From NCBI GenBank assembly GCA_046261875.1, contig JBHENW010000019.1:1-11050 (forward strand): a DNA stretch of 11,050 nucleotides. The letters are read 5' to 3'. This DNA comes from JBHENW01 sp046261875 (GTDB lineage: Bacteria > Acidobacteriota > Thermoanaerobaculia > UBA5066 > Gp7-AA6). The translations under genes were made by a program, and so were the position numbers. Positions 1-5,823 of the stretch are shown piece after piece; positions within the stretch are counted from its first letter, which is position 1; every line of letters starts with the position of its first letter. The notes below the pieces were generated by a model, which saw only the letters and a program-made list of their open reading frames with translations, was not told where the DNA came from and did not search any database.

Positions 1-206
1 CGAACAACCCCGAGATGTTCGTGAAGATCCTCGACGGCTCGACGGTCAACGGCCGGATCTGGGTCTTCTTCAACGGGCTGACCGACCTCGACGTCACGGT
101 CACGGTGAGAGACAACGCCGGCAACACCGTGAACACGTACCACAAGGAGCCGGGAGGCGCCTGCGGCGGGTTCGACACCAACGCCTTCCCTGGCGTCTTG
201 CCGTAA
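1..206 (+). CDS. C-terminal end of a large secreted protein (5' end outside window)
   Basis: The reading frame is open from base 3 and stops with TAA at 204-206, giving about 67 residues. It begins NNPEMFVKILDG and continues with NGRIWVFFNGLTD and a beta-rich stretch of alternating Thr/Val (VTVTVRD). It ends with a Gly-rich Cys segment (GGACGG-type) and FDTNAF. I recognise this layout as a C-terminal module of large extracellular proteins in Acidobacteriota-like genomes. The ATG at 15 is an internal Met, because the conserved NNPE motif lies upstream of it. The enzymatic or structural identity of the whole protein cannot be told from this fragment. The gene is convergent with the CoA-transferase gene, and an inverted repeat sits between them. 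Confidence 0.7.
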   Translation, partial: NNPEMFVKILDGSTVNGRIWVFFNGLTDLDVTVTVRDNAGNTVNTYHKEPGGACGGFDTNAFPGVLP

Positions 207-213
207 AGAGCGC

Positions 214-295
214 GGGGTCAATCGTGCAAACCTGCATTTTTCGCCCGCAAGACCCCTCCCGACCCGGCAAAAATGCAATATGCACGATTGACCCC
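214..295. repeat. REP-like imperfect inverted repeat between convergent genes
   Basis: The left arm (214-241) starts GGGGTCAATCGTGCA and ends TGCATTTTT. The right arm (269-295) starts AAAAATGCA and ends TGCACGATTGACCCC. The arms are perfect complements over the outer 15 bases and the inner 9 bases, and are interrupted by 4 against 3 unpaired bases. The loop is about 27 nt and C-rich. The right arm ends at the CoA-transferase stop codon, so the element fills the whole gap between two convergent genes. The GGGGTCA outer end is reminiscent of REP elements mobilised by REP-associated tyrosine transposases (inference). It may also act as a bidirectional terminator, since each arm carries a short T or A run. 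Confidence 0.75.
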
Positions 296-1443
296 TAAAG
301 TTTGAACTCGGCGCGGATGCGGGGGCCATCCGCGTCGAGCCGCGGCGGGAACGCGAGCGGCGCGACGTGCCCCGCGACGCGGATCGGCGAGGCGACGAAG
401 CGGATCCCGCGCGCCTCGAGGACCGCGCCGAGAGCGCGCGCCGTCTCGGACCCGAGCGCTTCGAACGCCCCCCGCACGGGACCCGCGGGGATGCCGGCCG
501 CGCGGCAGCGTTCCAGCCACTCCGCGCGCGGCGCCCGGGCGAACTCCTCCGCGAGCGCTTTCTCGAGGCGCCGCCGGTTCGCGACGCGCGCGGAGTTGGT
601 CCGGTAGCCGGGGTCCTGCGCCCACTCCTCGCGCCCGAGCATCGAGGCCAACCGCGCGAACTGCCGGTCCGTGCCGACCGCGAGGACGAAGTCCCCGTCG
701 GCCGCCGAGAACTTGCGGTACGGCACGATCTGCGGGTGCGCGTTGCCGTGGCGGACGGGCTCCTGGCCGGTGAGGAGCGACGCCTGGGCGACGTTGATCA
801 GCGCGGCGAGCGTCGAGGAGAAGAGATCCGTCTCGACGTGGCCACCGCGGCCCGTCCGCTCGCGGGCCGCCAGCGCCCCGAGTATCCCGACGGCGGCGAA
901 GGAGCCGGCGAAGAGGTCGGAGACGGCGACGCCGACCTTCACCGGCCCCCCCTCCGCGGTCCCCGTCGCGGCCATGAGCCCCGCCCCGGCCTGCGCGAGC
1001 AGGTCGAAGCCGGGAGACGTCGCGTCCGGTCCCTCCCGGCCGAAGCCCGTGATCGAAGCGGTCACGAGCCGCGGGTTTTCCGCGCGTAGCCTTTCGAGCG
1101 AGATCCCGAAGCGCTCCAGCACTCCGGGCGCGAAATTCTCCACGAGCACGTCGGCGCTCCGCGCCAGCGCCTCGGCGGACCCGCGGCCCTCGCGCGCGCC
1201 CAGATCGAGCGCGATCGACTCCTTGTTGCGGTTGACGGCGAGGAAGTAGGCCGACAGCCCGGACTCCGGCTCCTCGGGCGGCCCCCAGCCGCGCGTGACG
1301 TCTCCTTCGGACGGATGCTCGACCTTGATGACGCGCGCGCCGAGATCGGCGAGCAGCATCGTGCAGAACGGGCCGGCGAGGACGCGTGAGAGGTCGAGGA
1401 CGAGGACGCCGGCGAGCGGCGCCATCGAAGGCGTCGAGGTCAC
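295..1443 (-). CDS. CaiB/BaiF family (family III) CoA-transferase
   Basis: This 382-residue protein has the length usual for family III acyl-CoA transferases, which move CoA between carboxylic acids through an aspartyl-CoA anhydride. Seen in order are the N-terminal LAGVLVLDLSRVLAGP and LGARVIKVE signatures (about 10-42), NRNKESIALDL (71-81), VENFAPGVLERFG (101-113), TGFGREGP (132-139), and VGVAVSDLFAG. In the last motif Asp176 aligns with the catalytic aspartate of formyl-CoA and carnitine CoA-transferases; ERTGRG follows at about residue 195. Substrates cannot be told, because no acyl-CoA dehydrogenase or hydratase lies nearby. The GTG at 1443 is two codons after an in-frame stop. An ATG seven codons in (1425) is an alternative start. 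Neither has a convincing ribosome-binding site. It lies downstream of the solute-binding protein gene on the same strand, separated by a hairpin. Confidence 0.93.
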   Translation of the reverse strand: MTSTPSMAPLAGVLVLDLSRVLAGPFCTMLLADLGARVIKVEHPSEGDVTRGWGPPEEPESGLSAYFLAVNRNKESIALDLGAREGRGSAEALARSADVLVENFAPGVLERFGISLERLRAENPRLVTASITGFGREGPDATSPGFDLLAQAGAGLMAATGTAEGGPVKVGVAVSDLFAGSFAAVGILGALAARERTGRGGHVETDLFSSTLAALINVAQASLLTGQEPVRHGNAHPQIVPYRKFSAADGDFVLAVGTDRQFARLASMLGREEWAQDPGYRTNSARVANRRRLEKALAEEFARAPRAEWLERCRAAGIPAGPVRGAFEALGSETARALGAVLEARGIRFVASPIRVAGHVAPLAFPPRLDADGPRIRAEFKL

Positions 1444-1452
1444 TTCTCAGGA

Positions 1453-1495
1453 CGCGGCGCGAGGAGTCTCCCCGGGGGAGGAGCCTCGCGCCGCG
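1453..1495. other. Strong GC-rich palindrome upstream of the CoA-transferase gene
   Basis: The arms CGCGGCGCGAGG (1453-1464) and CCTCGCGCCGCG (1484-1495) are perfectly complementary over 12 bp. They enclose 19 nt that contain a further short CTC/GAG pairing. The palindrome ends only 10 bp before the GTG start of the CoA-transferase gene at 1443. There is no T tract on either side, so it is not a classic intrinsic terminator. It could be an operator, a leader hairpin that hides the ribosome entry site, or a transcript stabiliser or attenuator between the two minus-strand genes. Confidence 0.65.
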
Positions 1496-1595
1496 GGAGC
1501 GGGAGCGAGCGAGGAACCAGCCGAACGGCGAGCCCTCATCCGGGCGAAGCCGAGAGGCGGTGCGGTAGCAGGTTTCGAGCGAGCGAGAGCGACGG
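1494..1595 (-). repeat. Interspersed repeat, copy A
   Basis: Read on the minus strand this begins CCGTCGCTCTCGCTCGCT and continues to CCTCGCTCGCTCCCGC. The same order of blocks appears at 6379-6475 on the plus strand: CCGTCGCTCTCG, then TCGCT.CGA.ACCTGC, then GCTCG, then CTGGT.CCTCGCTC.CTCCCGC. Mismatches and small gaps separate the two copies. Both copies lie just downstream of a stop codon: 14 nt after the solute-binding protein here, and directly after the RmlC-like gene in the other. No open reading frame is evident in it. I judged the alignment by eye. Confidence 0.55.
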
Positions 1596-1609
1596 AGAGC
1601 GACGTCACG

Positions 1610-3196
1610 TCAGCGCGCGGGAGCAGACCCGCCAGGACGCCAGCCGAGGGGCCCGGGGAGGAAGTGGAAGAGCCCGACGGGCGATATCTCGACGCCCAAG
1701 ATCCGCTTCGAGATCCCCCAGTACTGGGCGGCGCCCCACAGGAAGTCCGCGGGCGGGTCCTGGGCGAGGAGGCGGTGGACCTGCCGGTACAGCTCGAGCC
1801 GCTTGCCGGCATCGAGCGCGGACTGCGCCGCCTCCATCACGCGGTCTGCTTCCGGATTGCTGTAGTGGCCGGAGTTCTGGCCGTTGGGGGGACCCTGGCT
1901 CGAGTGGTGGTAGCTGTAAGGATCGAAGTTGGGCGGGATGAAGTTGCGGCCGCTGAGCTGGGCCTCGAACTCCCCCGCCGAGATGCGCTCGGCGTAAGCG
2001 GCCCAGTCGAGCGGCCGCGGGACGAGCTCCACTCCGACCGCCCTGTACGCCTGGGTCCAGATCTCGATGAGAGCGGTGTAGATCGCGCCTCCCGGCGGAT
2101 ACGTGACCTCGACCGATGCGCGGCGGCCACCCTTCCGGCGCACGCCGTCGGTGCCCGGCTTCCATCCCGCCGCATCGAGCAGCCTGCGGCTTTCTGCCAC
2201 GTCGTGCGCGGCGGGCGCAACGTCCGAGGCGTTCTCCGGGACTCCGGGCGGATAGGGGCCGGAGATGAGCGTCGCGCCCTCGGGGGGATACAGCCGTTTC
2301 GCCGTATCGGCGCGCGGCCAGGAATGGGCCAGGGCGCGGCGGGCGCGCGGGTCCGACAGGAGCGGATGCCGGACGTTCCAGACGAGCAGAGCCAGGACGG
2401 GCTGCGGCACCTTGCGCAGGTGGTTGAGGGCGTTGAAGTCGGCCGACGCCTCCGCGGCCGGGCGCTGATCGCGCGTCACCCGGAACTCGTCGAGCTCTCC
2501 GCGCATCCCCGCCTGGAACCAGACCGCGCGGTCCGGGAGCACCCGGAAGACCATCTCGTTGAAATGCGCCGAGGCGCCGGCCGCGTCGCTCCGGCGCGCG
2601 AGCACGATCTTCTGGTTCGGCTCCCAGGAGACGAGGCGGTACGGACCGGAGCCCTGCGGCTTGCGGTCCACGTCCCCCGGCGCCCGGGAGAATGCCGCGC
2701 GCGACACGACGGGAAGGGTGAACGCGAGGAGCCGCTCGGCGTAAGGGCGATCGAAGCGATAGCGGACGGTCAGCTTGTCCGGCGTCTCGATCGCCGAAAG
2801 GTTCTCGAAGCCGGATCGCCACGTGACGGCCGGGACCTTGGGATCGCGGATCCGCTCGATCGTGAAGGCCGCGTCATCGGAAGTGACCTGCGAGCCGTCT
2901 TCCCAGCGCGCTTCGGGATCGAGACGGAACTCGTAGAGGAGGCCCTCCGGCGACACGCTCCACTCGCGCGCGAGACCCGGCACGAACCGGCGCGCCGCGT
3001 CGATGCCGAGGAGCGGCCGGAACATCATCTCGATGACCTGCAGACCCTGCTCCTCCGTCGAGGTCGTGGGATCGAGCGTCGCGGGGTCGCCGGAGAGATG
3101 CCGGTAGAGAGTGTTTTTCGGGGCCGCGACCGGCTCGCGCCGGCTGCAGGAGAAAACCACGCACGCGCAGAGCGCCGCCAGCGCGAGACGTTTCAT
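1610..3196 (-). CDS. Extracellular solute-binding lipoprotein, family 5 (peptide/nickel/oligopeptide type)
   Basis: This 528-residue protein matches family 5 ABC-transporter binding proteins (SBP_bac_5). It opens with MKRLALAALCACVVFSC, a short lipoprotein signal whose probable lipidated residue is Cys17. The family pattern follows: LSGDPATLDP (34-43), EMMFRPLLGID (56-66), LAREWSVSPEGLLYEFRLDPE, and GSGPYRLVSWEPN. Near the C-terminus HYSNPEADR (444-452), then LYRQVHRLLAQDPP, is typical of the second lobe. It should bind an oligopeptide or similar ligand outside the inner membrane, but no permease or ATPase gene is present in the window. The ATG at 3196 has no Shine-Dalgarno sequence, only pyrimidine-rich DNA. 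A TGCTATTCT extended -10 lies 13 nt upstream. The start is shared with a divergent exonuclease gene across 32 bp. Confidence 0.92.
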   Translation of the reverse strand: MKRLALAALCACVVFSCSRREPVAAPKNTLYRHLSGDPATLDPTTSTEEQGLQVIEMMFRPLLGIDAARRFVPGLAREWSVSPEGLLYEFRLDPEARWEDGSQVTSDDAAFTIERIRDPKVPAVTWRSGFENLSAIETPDKLTVRYRFDRPYAERLLAFTLPVVSRAAFSRAPGDVDRKPQGSGPYRLVSWEPNQKIVLARRSDAAGASAHFNEMVFRVLPDRAVWFQAGMRGELDEFRVTRDQRPAAEASADFNALNHLRKVPQPVLALLVWNVRHPLLSDPRARRALAHSWPRADTAKRLYPPEGATLISGPYPPGVPENASDVAPAAHDVAESRRLLDAAGWKPGTDGVRRKGGRRASVEVTYPPGGAIYTALIEIWTQAYRAVGVELVPRPLDWAAYAERISAGEFEAQLSGRNFIPPNFDPYSYHHSSQGPPNGQNSGHYSNPEADRVMEAAQSALDAGKRLELYRQVHRLLAQDPPADFLWGAAQYWGISKRILGVEISPVGLFHFLPGPLGWRPGGSAPAR

Positions 3197-3228
3197 CAGA
3201 GAGGAAGAGAGAATAGCATCAATCGCGC
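3197..3228. promoter_or_regulatory. Compact divergent promoter region with overlapping -10 elements
   Basis: Only 32 bp separate the two start codons. On the plus strand TAGCAT (3214-3219) ends 9 nt before the GTG of the exonuclease gene. On the minus strand TATTCT (3215 down to 3210), preceded by TGC as in an extended -10, ends 13 nt before the ATG of the lipoprotein gene. The two hexamers share two bases. An AGGAAG at 3202-3207 is about 21 nt from the GTG, too far to act as a normal ribosome-binding site. Any -35 elements would lie inside the opposite coding region. This is a prediction by eye. Confidence 0.4.
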
Positions 3229-3921
3229 GTGGCGAGCGTCGTGTTCGACATCGAGACGGTGGGATCCGGTTGGGAGGATCTCGACGACGCGCAGCGCACT
3301 TACCTCGCCAAGTACGTGCGCACCGACGAGGACCGCCAGAAGCTCCCGGAAGATCTCGCGCTCTGGCCTTTCACCGCGCGCATCATCGCGCTCGCGATGC
3401 TCAACCCCGACTCCGGCCGCGGCAAGGTCTGGTACGAAAGCCGCGACGGACGGCGCGAAGAGACGTCGGCGGACGGACTTTTCCAGTTCATCGGCGACTC
3501 GGAGAGCGCCTTTCTCGTCGAGTTCTGGAACGCGATCGCGCGCTTCCACCGTTTCATCTCGTTCAACGGACGCTGCTTCGACGGCCCGATCCTCATGCTC
3601 CGCAGCGCCGCGCTCGGCATCCCCGTCAGCAAGAACCTGGCCGGCTATCGCTACTCCGTCCGGCCGCACACCGATCTGCTCGACGTGATCAGCTTCTTCG
3701 GCGCGTCGCGCAAGTGGAATCTCGACTTCGCGTGCAAGGCGTTCGGCATCGAGAGCCCGAAGGAGCATGGGATGGACGGGTACTCCGTGGGGCCTTACTA
3801 CCGGGCCGGGCGCGTGCGGGAGATCGCGCAGTACTGCCGGCGCGACGTCGAGGCGACGGCCCGCCTCTACCAGAAGTTGGAGACGACGCTGCTGCCCGCC
3901 ATGGAAGACACGCGGATGTAG
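3229..3921 (+). CDS. 3'-5' exonuclease, DEDDy type (PolB-exonuclease-related)
   Basis: This 230-residue protein is a stand-alone DnaQ-like exonuclease domain resembling the family of predicted 3'-5' exonucleases related to the PolB exonuclease domain. The three exonuclease motifs are visible. VVFDIET carries Asp7 and Glu9 (motif I). SFNGRCFDGPIL carries Asn113, Gly114 and Asp118 (motif II). YCRRDVEAT carries Tyr202 and Asp206 (motif III, YxxxD), which makes it DEDDy. All four metal ligands are present, so it should be active, probably on single-stranded 3' ends or RNA; the substrate is unknown. The GTG start at 3229 is forced, because TAG lies in frame at 3214 and motif I begins only four codons in. 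No polymerase or repair gene is adjacent. Confidence 0.88.
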   Translation: MASVVFDIETVGSGWEDLDDAQRTYLAKYVRTDEDRQKLPEDLALWPFTARIIALAMLNPDSGRGKVWYESRDGRREETSADGLFQFIGDSESAFLVEFWNAIARFHRFISFNGRCFDGPILMLRSAALGIPVSKNLAGYRYSVRPHTDLLDVISFFGASRKWNLDFACKAFGIESPKEHGMDGYSVGPYYRAGRVREIAQYCRRDVEATARLYQKLETTLLPAMEDTRM

Positions 3922-4010
3922 CCCTTTCGTGCAATTTCATGGCAGCATTTCGGGCCAGCCGTTGTAGTCTCACCCGTCGCCGATGAAGAATAAGAAGCCA
4001 CCCCCGCCTC

Positions 4011-4019
4011 TGCTATCAT
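4011..4019 (+). promoter_or_regulatory. Putative extended -10 promoter for the PilZ-like gene
   Basis: TGCTATCAT matches the extended -10 consensus TGnTATAAT with one mismatch. Transcription would begin near 4026, giving a leader of about 35 nt before the ATG at 4061. A recognisable -35 is lacking, as is common for extended -10 promoters. This element lies inside the 5' extension of the longer open frame from 3983, so it argues for the downstream start. Confidence 0.4.
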
Positions 4020-4060
4020 TTCCAAACAAATCCCAGCGGCGAGACACGGACGAAAAGGAA

Positions 4061-4399
4061 ATGGCGCGCAAGCCTGCGGAGCAGAGAGCGTCCGATCGGA
4101 TCCGGATCGGCTCGCCGACCACCCTGAAGTGGGAAGGCGAGGAGATCAGCGGCTTCGTCGAGGTCATCAACGTTGCGGGCGGCTACGTCGCCTGCGCGAA
4201 GGTCCCGCAGGTCGGCGACTACGTGGACCTCGTCTTCTCGCTGCCGGGCGAACGGCGCACCTTCCACGTCCGGGGCAACGTGGTGTTCACCGACGCCTCT
4301 CCTCCCACGCCGACGCACCGCCCGGGCTTCGGGGCGCGATTCGAGAGGCCGCCCCTCGCGCTTCTCGACGCGATCCGGGGGTTGAACAAGGGACATTAG
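4061..4399 (+). CDS. Small PilZ-like domain protein
   Basis: The reading from ATG 4061 gives 112 residues, the size of a single PilZ domain, the c-di-GMP-binding module. It carries RASDR (Arg9, Arg13), which fits the RxxxR ligand motif near the N-terminus. Next comes GFVEVINVAGGY (31-42), a degenerate form of [DN]xSxxG in which Ser is Ala39 and the last Gly is replaced. VGDYVDLVFSLPGERRTFHVRGNVVF follows as beta strands, then PGFGARF (88-94) at the usual closing strand. c-di-GMP binding is therefore doubtful, and it may be a divergent or non-binding PilZ. The frame is open back to an ATG at 3983, but the extra 26 residues (Lys/Pro-rich) look non-coding and overlap an apparent promoter. The AAGGA at 4055-4059 is unusually close to ATG 4061, so the start is uncertain. 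Confidence 0.75.
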   Translation: MARKPAEQRASDRIRIGSPTTLKWEGEEISGFVEVINVAGGYVACAKVPQVGDYVDLVFSLPGERRTFHVRGNVVFTDASPPTPTHRPGFGARFERPPLALLDAIRGLNKGH

Positions 4400-4427
4400 G
4401 CTCGGGAGTCGGGAGGGGGGAGGCGAA

Positions 4428-4441
4428 AGTCGGAAGTCGGA
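4428..4441. repeat. Short tandem repeat AGTCGGA x2 between convergent genes
   Basis: Two adjacent copies of AGTCGGA (4428-4434 and 4435-4441) sit in the 43-bp gap between the PilZ-like stop and the minus-strand gp19-like stop. A related GAGTCGGGAGG lies just upstream at about 4406-4416. No T-tract terminator is visible here. Confidence 0.5.
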
Positions 4442-4442
4442 A

Positions 4443-4922
4443 CTACCTGGCCTTCGCCTCCACCAGCCTCAGCCGTTCGAAGAGGAACTCGATCGTCGAG
4501 TCCACCTGGTTGATGTTCCCCGCGGCGGCCGATGAGAAGGTCATCGGAGCCACGCCCGAGAGCTCCCACCGGGCGAGGAGCTCCTCCCGGTTGTCCCGGG
4601 CGATGATCGTCACGGACTTGGTGACGGCCGTGACGGCGTCCGTTGCCGAGTTGAGCCACTCCTGGAGGCGGTTGAGGCCCTTTTCCGTGACCGTGATGAC
4701 CAGCCGGCGCTGGTCCGGCGCGTAAGATCGGTCGAGGCGGCGGGAGTCGTCGCGCACCGCGGGCACCCGCGTGAACTCGATCCGGTAGCCGACGACCCCG
4801 TCGATTTCGACGCCGTCCACGAGGAACTTGAAGTTCTTCTCCCGCGGGTCGGGGGCTCCCGAGACGGAAGCCGCCAGCAGGACCGCCCCCACCAGGGAAA
4901 GACCGAGCGCGCGTCGGTTCAT
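4443..4922 (-). CDS. Exported protein resembling T4 gp19 / phage tail-tube family
   Basis: From the ATG at 4922 the protein has 159 residues. It starts MNRRALGLSLVGAVLLAASV, a good Sec signal peptide, with likely cleavage near Ser-Gly-Ala (21-23). The mature part (about 136 residues) opens with NFKFLVDGVEIDGVVGYR (30-47). After a variable stretch come LNRLQEWLNSATD (83-95), VTIIARD (104-110), LLARWELSGVAP (115-126) and STIEFLFERLRL (142-153). This order is the pattern I know from gp19-like tail-tube proteins: N-terminal F.V.vDG, then W....v, then a V.I.l.d strand, then ARW.l..a.P, then an iE.le.....l strand. That assignment is a remote-similarity judgement by eye. A cytoplasmic tail tube would not carry a signal peptide, so an exported role is implied. 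No sheath, baseplate or spike gene is in the window. It is divergent from the DUF1326 gene. Confidence 0.55.
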   Translation of the reverse strand: MNRRALGLSLVGAVLLAASVSGAPDPREKNFKFLVDGVEIDGVVGYRIEFTRVPAVRDDSRRLDRSYAPDQRRLVITVTEKGLNRLQEWLNSATDAVTAVTKSVTIIARDNREELLARWELSGVAPMTFSSAAAGNINQVDSTIEFLFERLRLVEAKAR

Positions 4923-4932
4923 GGCCACCTCC
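4923..4932 (-). promoter_or_regulatory. Shine-Dalgarno site that fixes the gp19-like start
   Basis: On the minus strand GGAGGT (4932 to 4927) lies 4 nt before the ATG at 4922. It is the strongest ribosome-binding site in the window. It selects this start over the in-frame ATG at 5012, whose extra 30 residues would bury the signal peptide. Confidence 0.75.
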
Positions 4933-4969
4933 GGAAGCGTTTGGAAGCGTAGCACGGGGGATTCCGGGG

Positions 4970-4998
4970 TTGATTTGAAGGTTGGGGAGCGATAGAAC
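4970..4998 (+). promoter_or_regulatory. Putative sigma-70-type promoter for the DUF1326 gene
   Basis: TTGATT (4970-4975) and TAGAAC (4993-4998) are separated by 17 bp, the ideal spacing, and each matches four of six consensus bases. Transcription from about 5005 would give a leader of roughly 28 nt. That leader contains the AGGAG ribosome-binding site at 5021-5025, 7 nt before ATG 5033. Confidence 0.4.
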
Positions 4999-5032
4999 AG
5001 CGTCAGATTCACCCGTCGAAAGGAGAAACTTC

Positions 5033-5746
5033 ATGAAGAAACCGTTCGCGCTTCTGGTCGTCGTGGTCGCTGCCCTGACCCTTCTCGCAGCGGCACCCGA
5101 CGGCAAGGGCTTCAACGTGACGGCCGACACGATCGAGGGCTGCTCCTGTCCCCTCTTCTGCACCTGCTACTTCGGCCCCTCCGCCGATGAGCACATGTGC
5201 CAGTTCAACAACGTGTACAAGTTCCGGAAGGGGAGCCACTATGGCGGCGTGGACCTCTCCAACCAGCTTCTCTGGTTGAGCGGCGACCTGGGCGGCGAGT
5301 GGCATCACAAGCCGGGGCCCGGGATGCCGGGCGCGTGGGCCACGGTGACCTTCGACAAGAACTCCACACCCGAGCAGCGCAAGGCGCTCGGCGAGATCGC
5401 CAAGGCCGTGTTCCCGGTCACCTGGAAGGAGTTCTCCGCGCGGGAGGACTCGATCAGCTGGCACGACGACGCGAAAATGTCCCACGCGAAGATGGCGAGC
5501 GGTGCGGCCGAGATCACGCTGGACAAGACCTCGACGCTGCGCCCGGACAAGTCGCAGCCGACCGTGGTCAAGAACCTGCAGTACTGGTTCTCCACCAGCA
5601 ACGAGGGGTTCGTGCTCGCCCACTCGACGCACAACTACAATGCCGAGGGGACCAAGTTCTCCCATGCGAAGAGGAACGGCTTCAACATCACCTGGACCGC
5701 GAAGGGCGACATCAAGCCGGGCGCGGCGAAGGCGGCGATGCCCTGA
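5033..5746 (+). CDS. Exported DUF1326 family protein with a cysteine cluster
   Basis: This 237-residue protein starts MKKPFALLVVVVAALTLLAA, a clear Sec signal peptide. The mature region shows the DUF1326 signature at once: EGCSCPLFCTCYFG places Cys37, Cys39, Cys43 and Cys45, with a further Cys56 in HMCQF. Later conserved-looking stretches are SWHDDAKMSHAKM, where His/Asp/Met could bind metal, and a C-terminal NLQYWFSTSNEGF followed by HSTHNYNAEG. The family has no established function that I know of. The CxCxxxCxC cluster in an exported protein suggests metal binding or disulfides (inference). The start at 5033 is fixed by AGGAG 7 nt upstream; the frame extends to 4982 but that extension lacks a signal. 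The gene is monocistronic, being flanked by its own promoter candidate and an intrinsic terminator, and divergent from the gp19-like gene. Confidence 0.85.
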   Translation: MKKPFALLVVVVAALTLLAAAPDGKGFNVTADTIEGCSCPLFCTCYFGPSADEHMCQFNNVYKFRKGSHYGGVDLSNQLLWLSGDLGGEWHHKPGPGMPGAWATVTFDKNSTPEQRKALGEIAKAVFPVTWKEFSAREDSISWHDDAKMSHAKMASGAAEITLDKTSTLRPDKSQPTVVKNLQYWFSTSNEGFVLAHSTHNYNAEGTKFSHAKRNGFNITWTAKGDIKPGAAKAAMP

Positions 5747-5769
5747 CGTTTCGACTGGCGCAACTTTCG

Positions 5770-5796
5770 ACGGGCGGCCTCGGCCGCCCGTTTTGT
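5770..5796 (+). terminator. Intrinsic (rho-independent) terminator
   Basis: ACGGGCGGCC (5770-5779) pairs with GGCCGCCCGT (5782-5791) around a tiny TC loop (effectively a CTCG tetraloop), followed by TTTGTT. It lies 24 bp after the DUF1326 stop codon and upstream of the RmlC-like gene, so it separates the two transcripts. Confidence 0.85.
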
Positions 5797-5808
5797 TGAG
5801 GCGCGCCC

Positions 5809-5818
5809 TACAATGGAG
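5809..5818 (+). promoter_or_regulatory. -10-like hexamer and ribosome-binding site deciding a TTG start
   Basis: GGAG (5815-5818) lies 5 nt before TTG 5824 and supports that unusual start codon. An ATG at 5813 is out of frame and stops after four codons. TACAAT (5809-5814) immediately precedes GGAG. If it is a true -10 element, transcription would start only a few bases before the TTG and remove the GGAG from the mRNA. The two readings therefore exclude each other. Confidence 0.4.
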
Positions 5819-5823
5819 TCCCC

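Noticed and set aside
1295..3688. Long 797-residue plus-strand open frame
   Set aside because: It is a GC-driven shadow of the CoA-transferase, lipoprotein and exonuclease genes. It is Arg/Ala/Gly/Glu-rich without any recognisable motif, while the opposite-strand and other-frame readings match known families.
3983..4060. N-terminal extension of the PilZ-like protein
   Set aside because: It is Lys/Pro-rich without similarity, has no ribosome-binding site, and contains an extended -10-like element. It is kept only as an alternative.
4923..5012. 30-residue N-terminal extension of the gp19-like protein
   Set aside because: The extension has no ribosome-binding site, would bury the signal peptide, and is bypassed by GGAGGT at 4932-4927.
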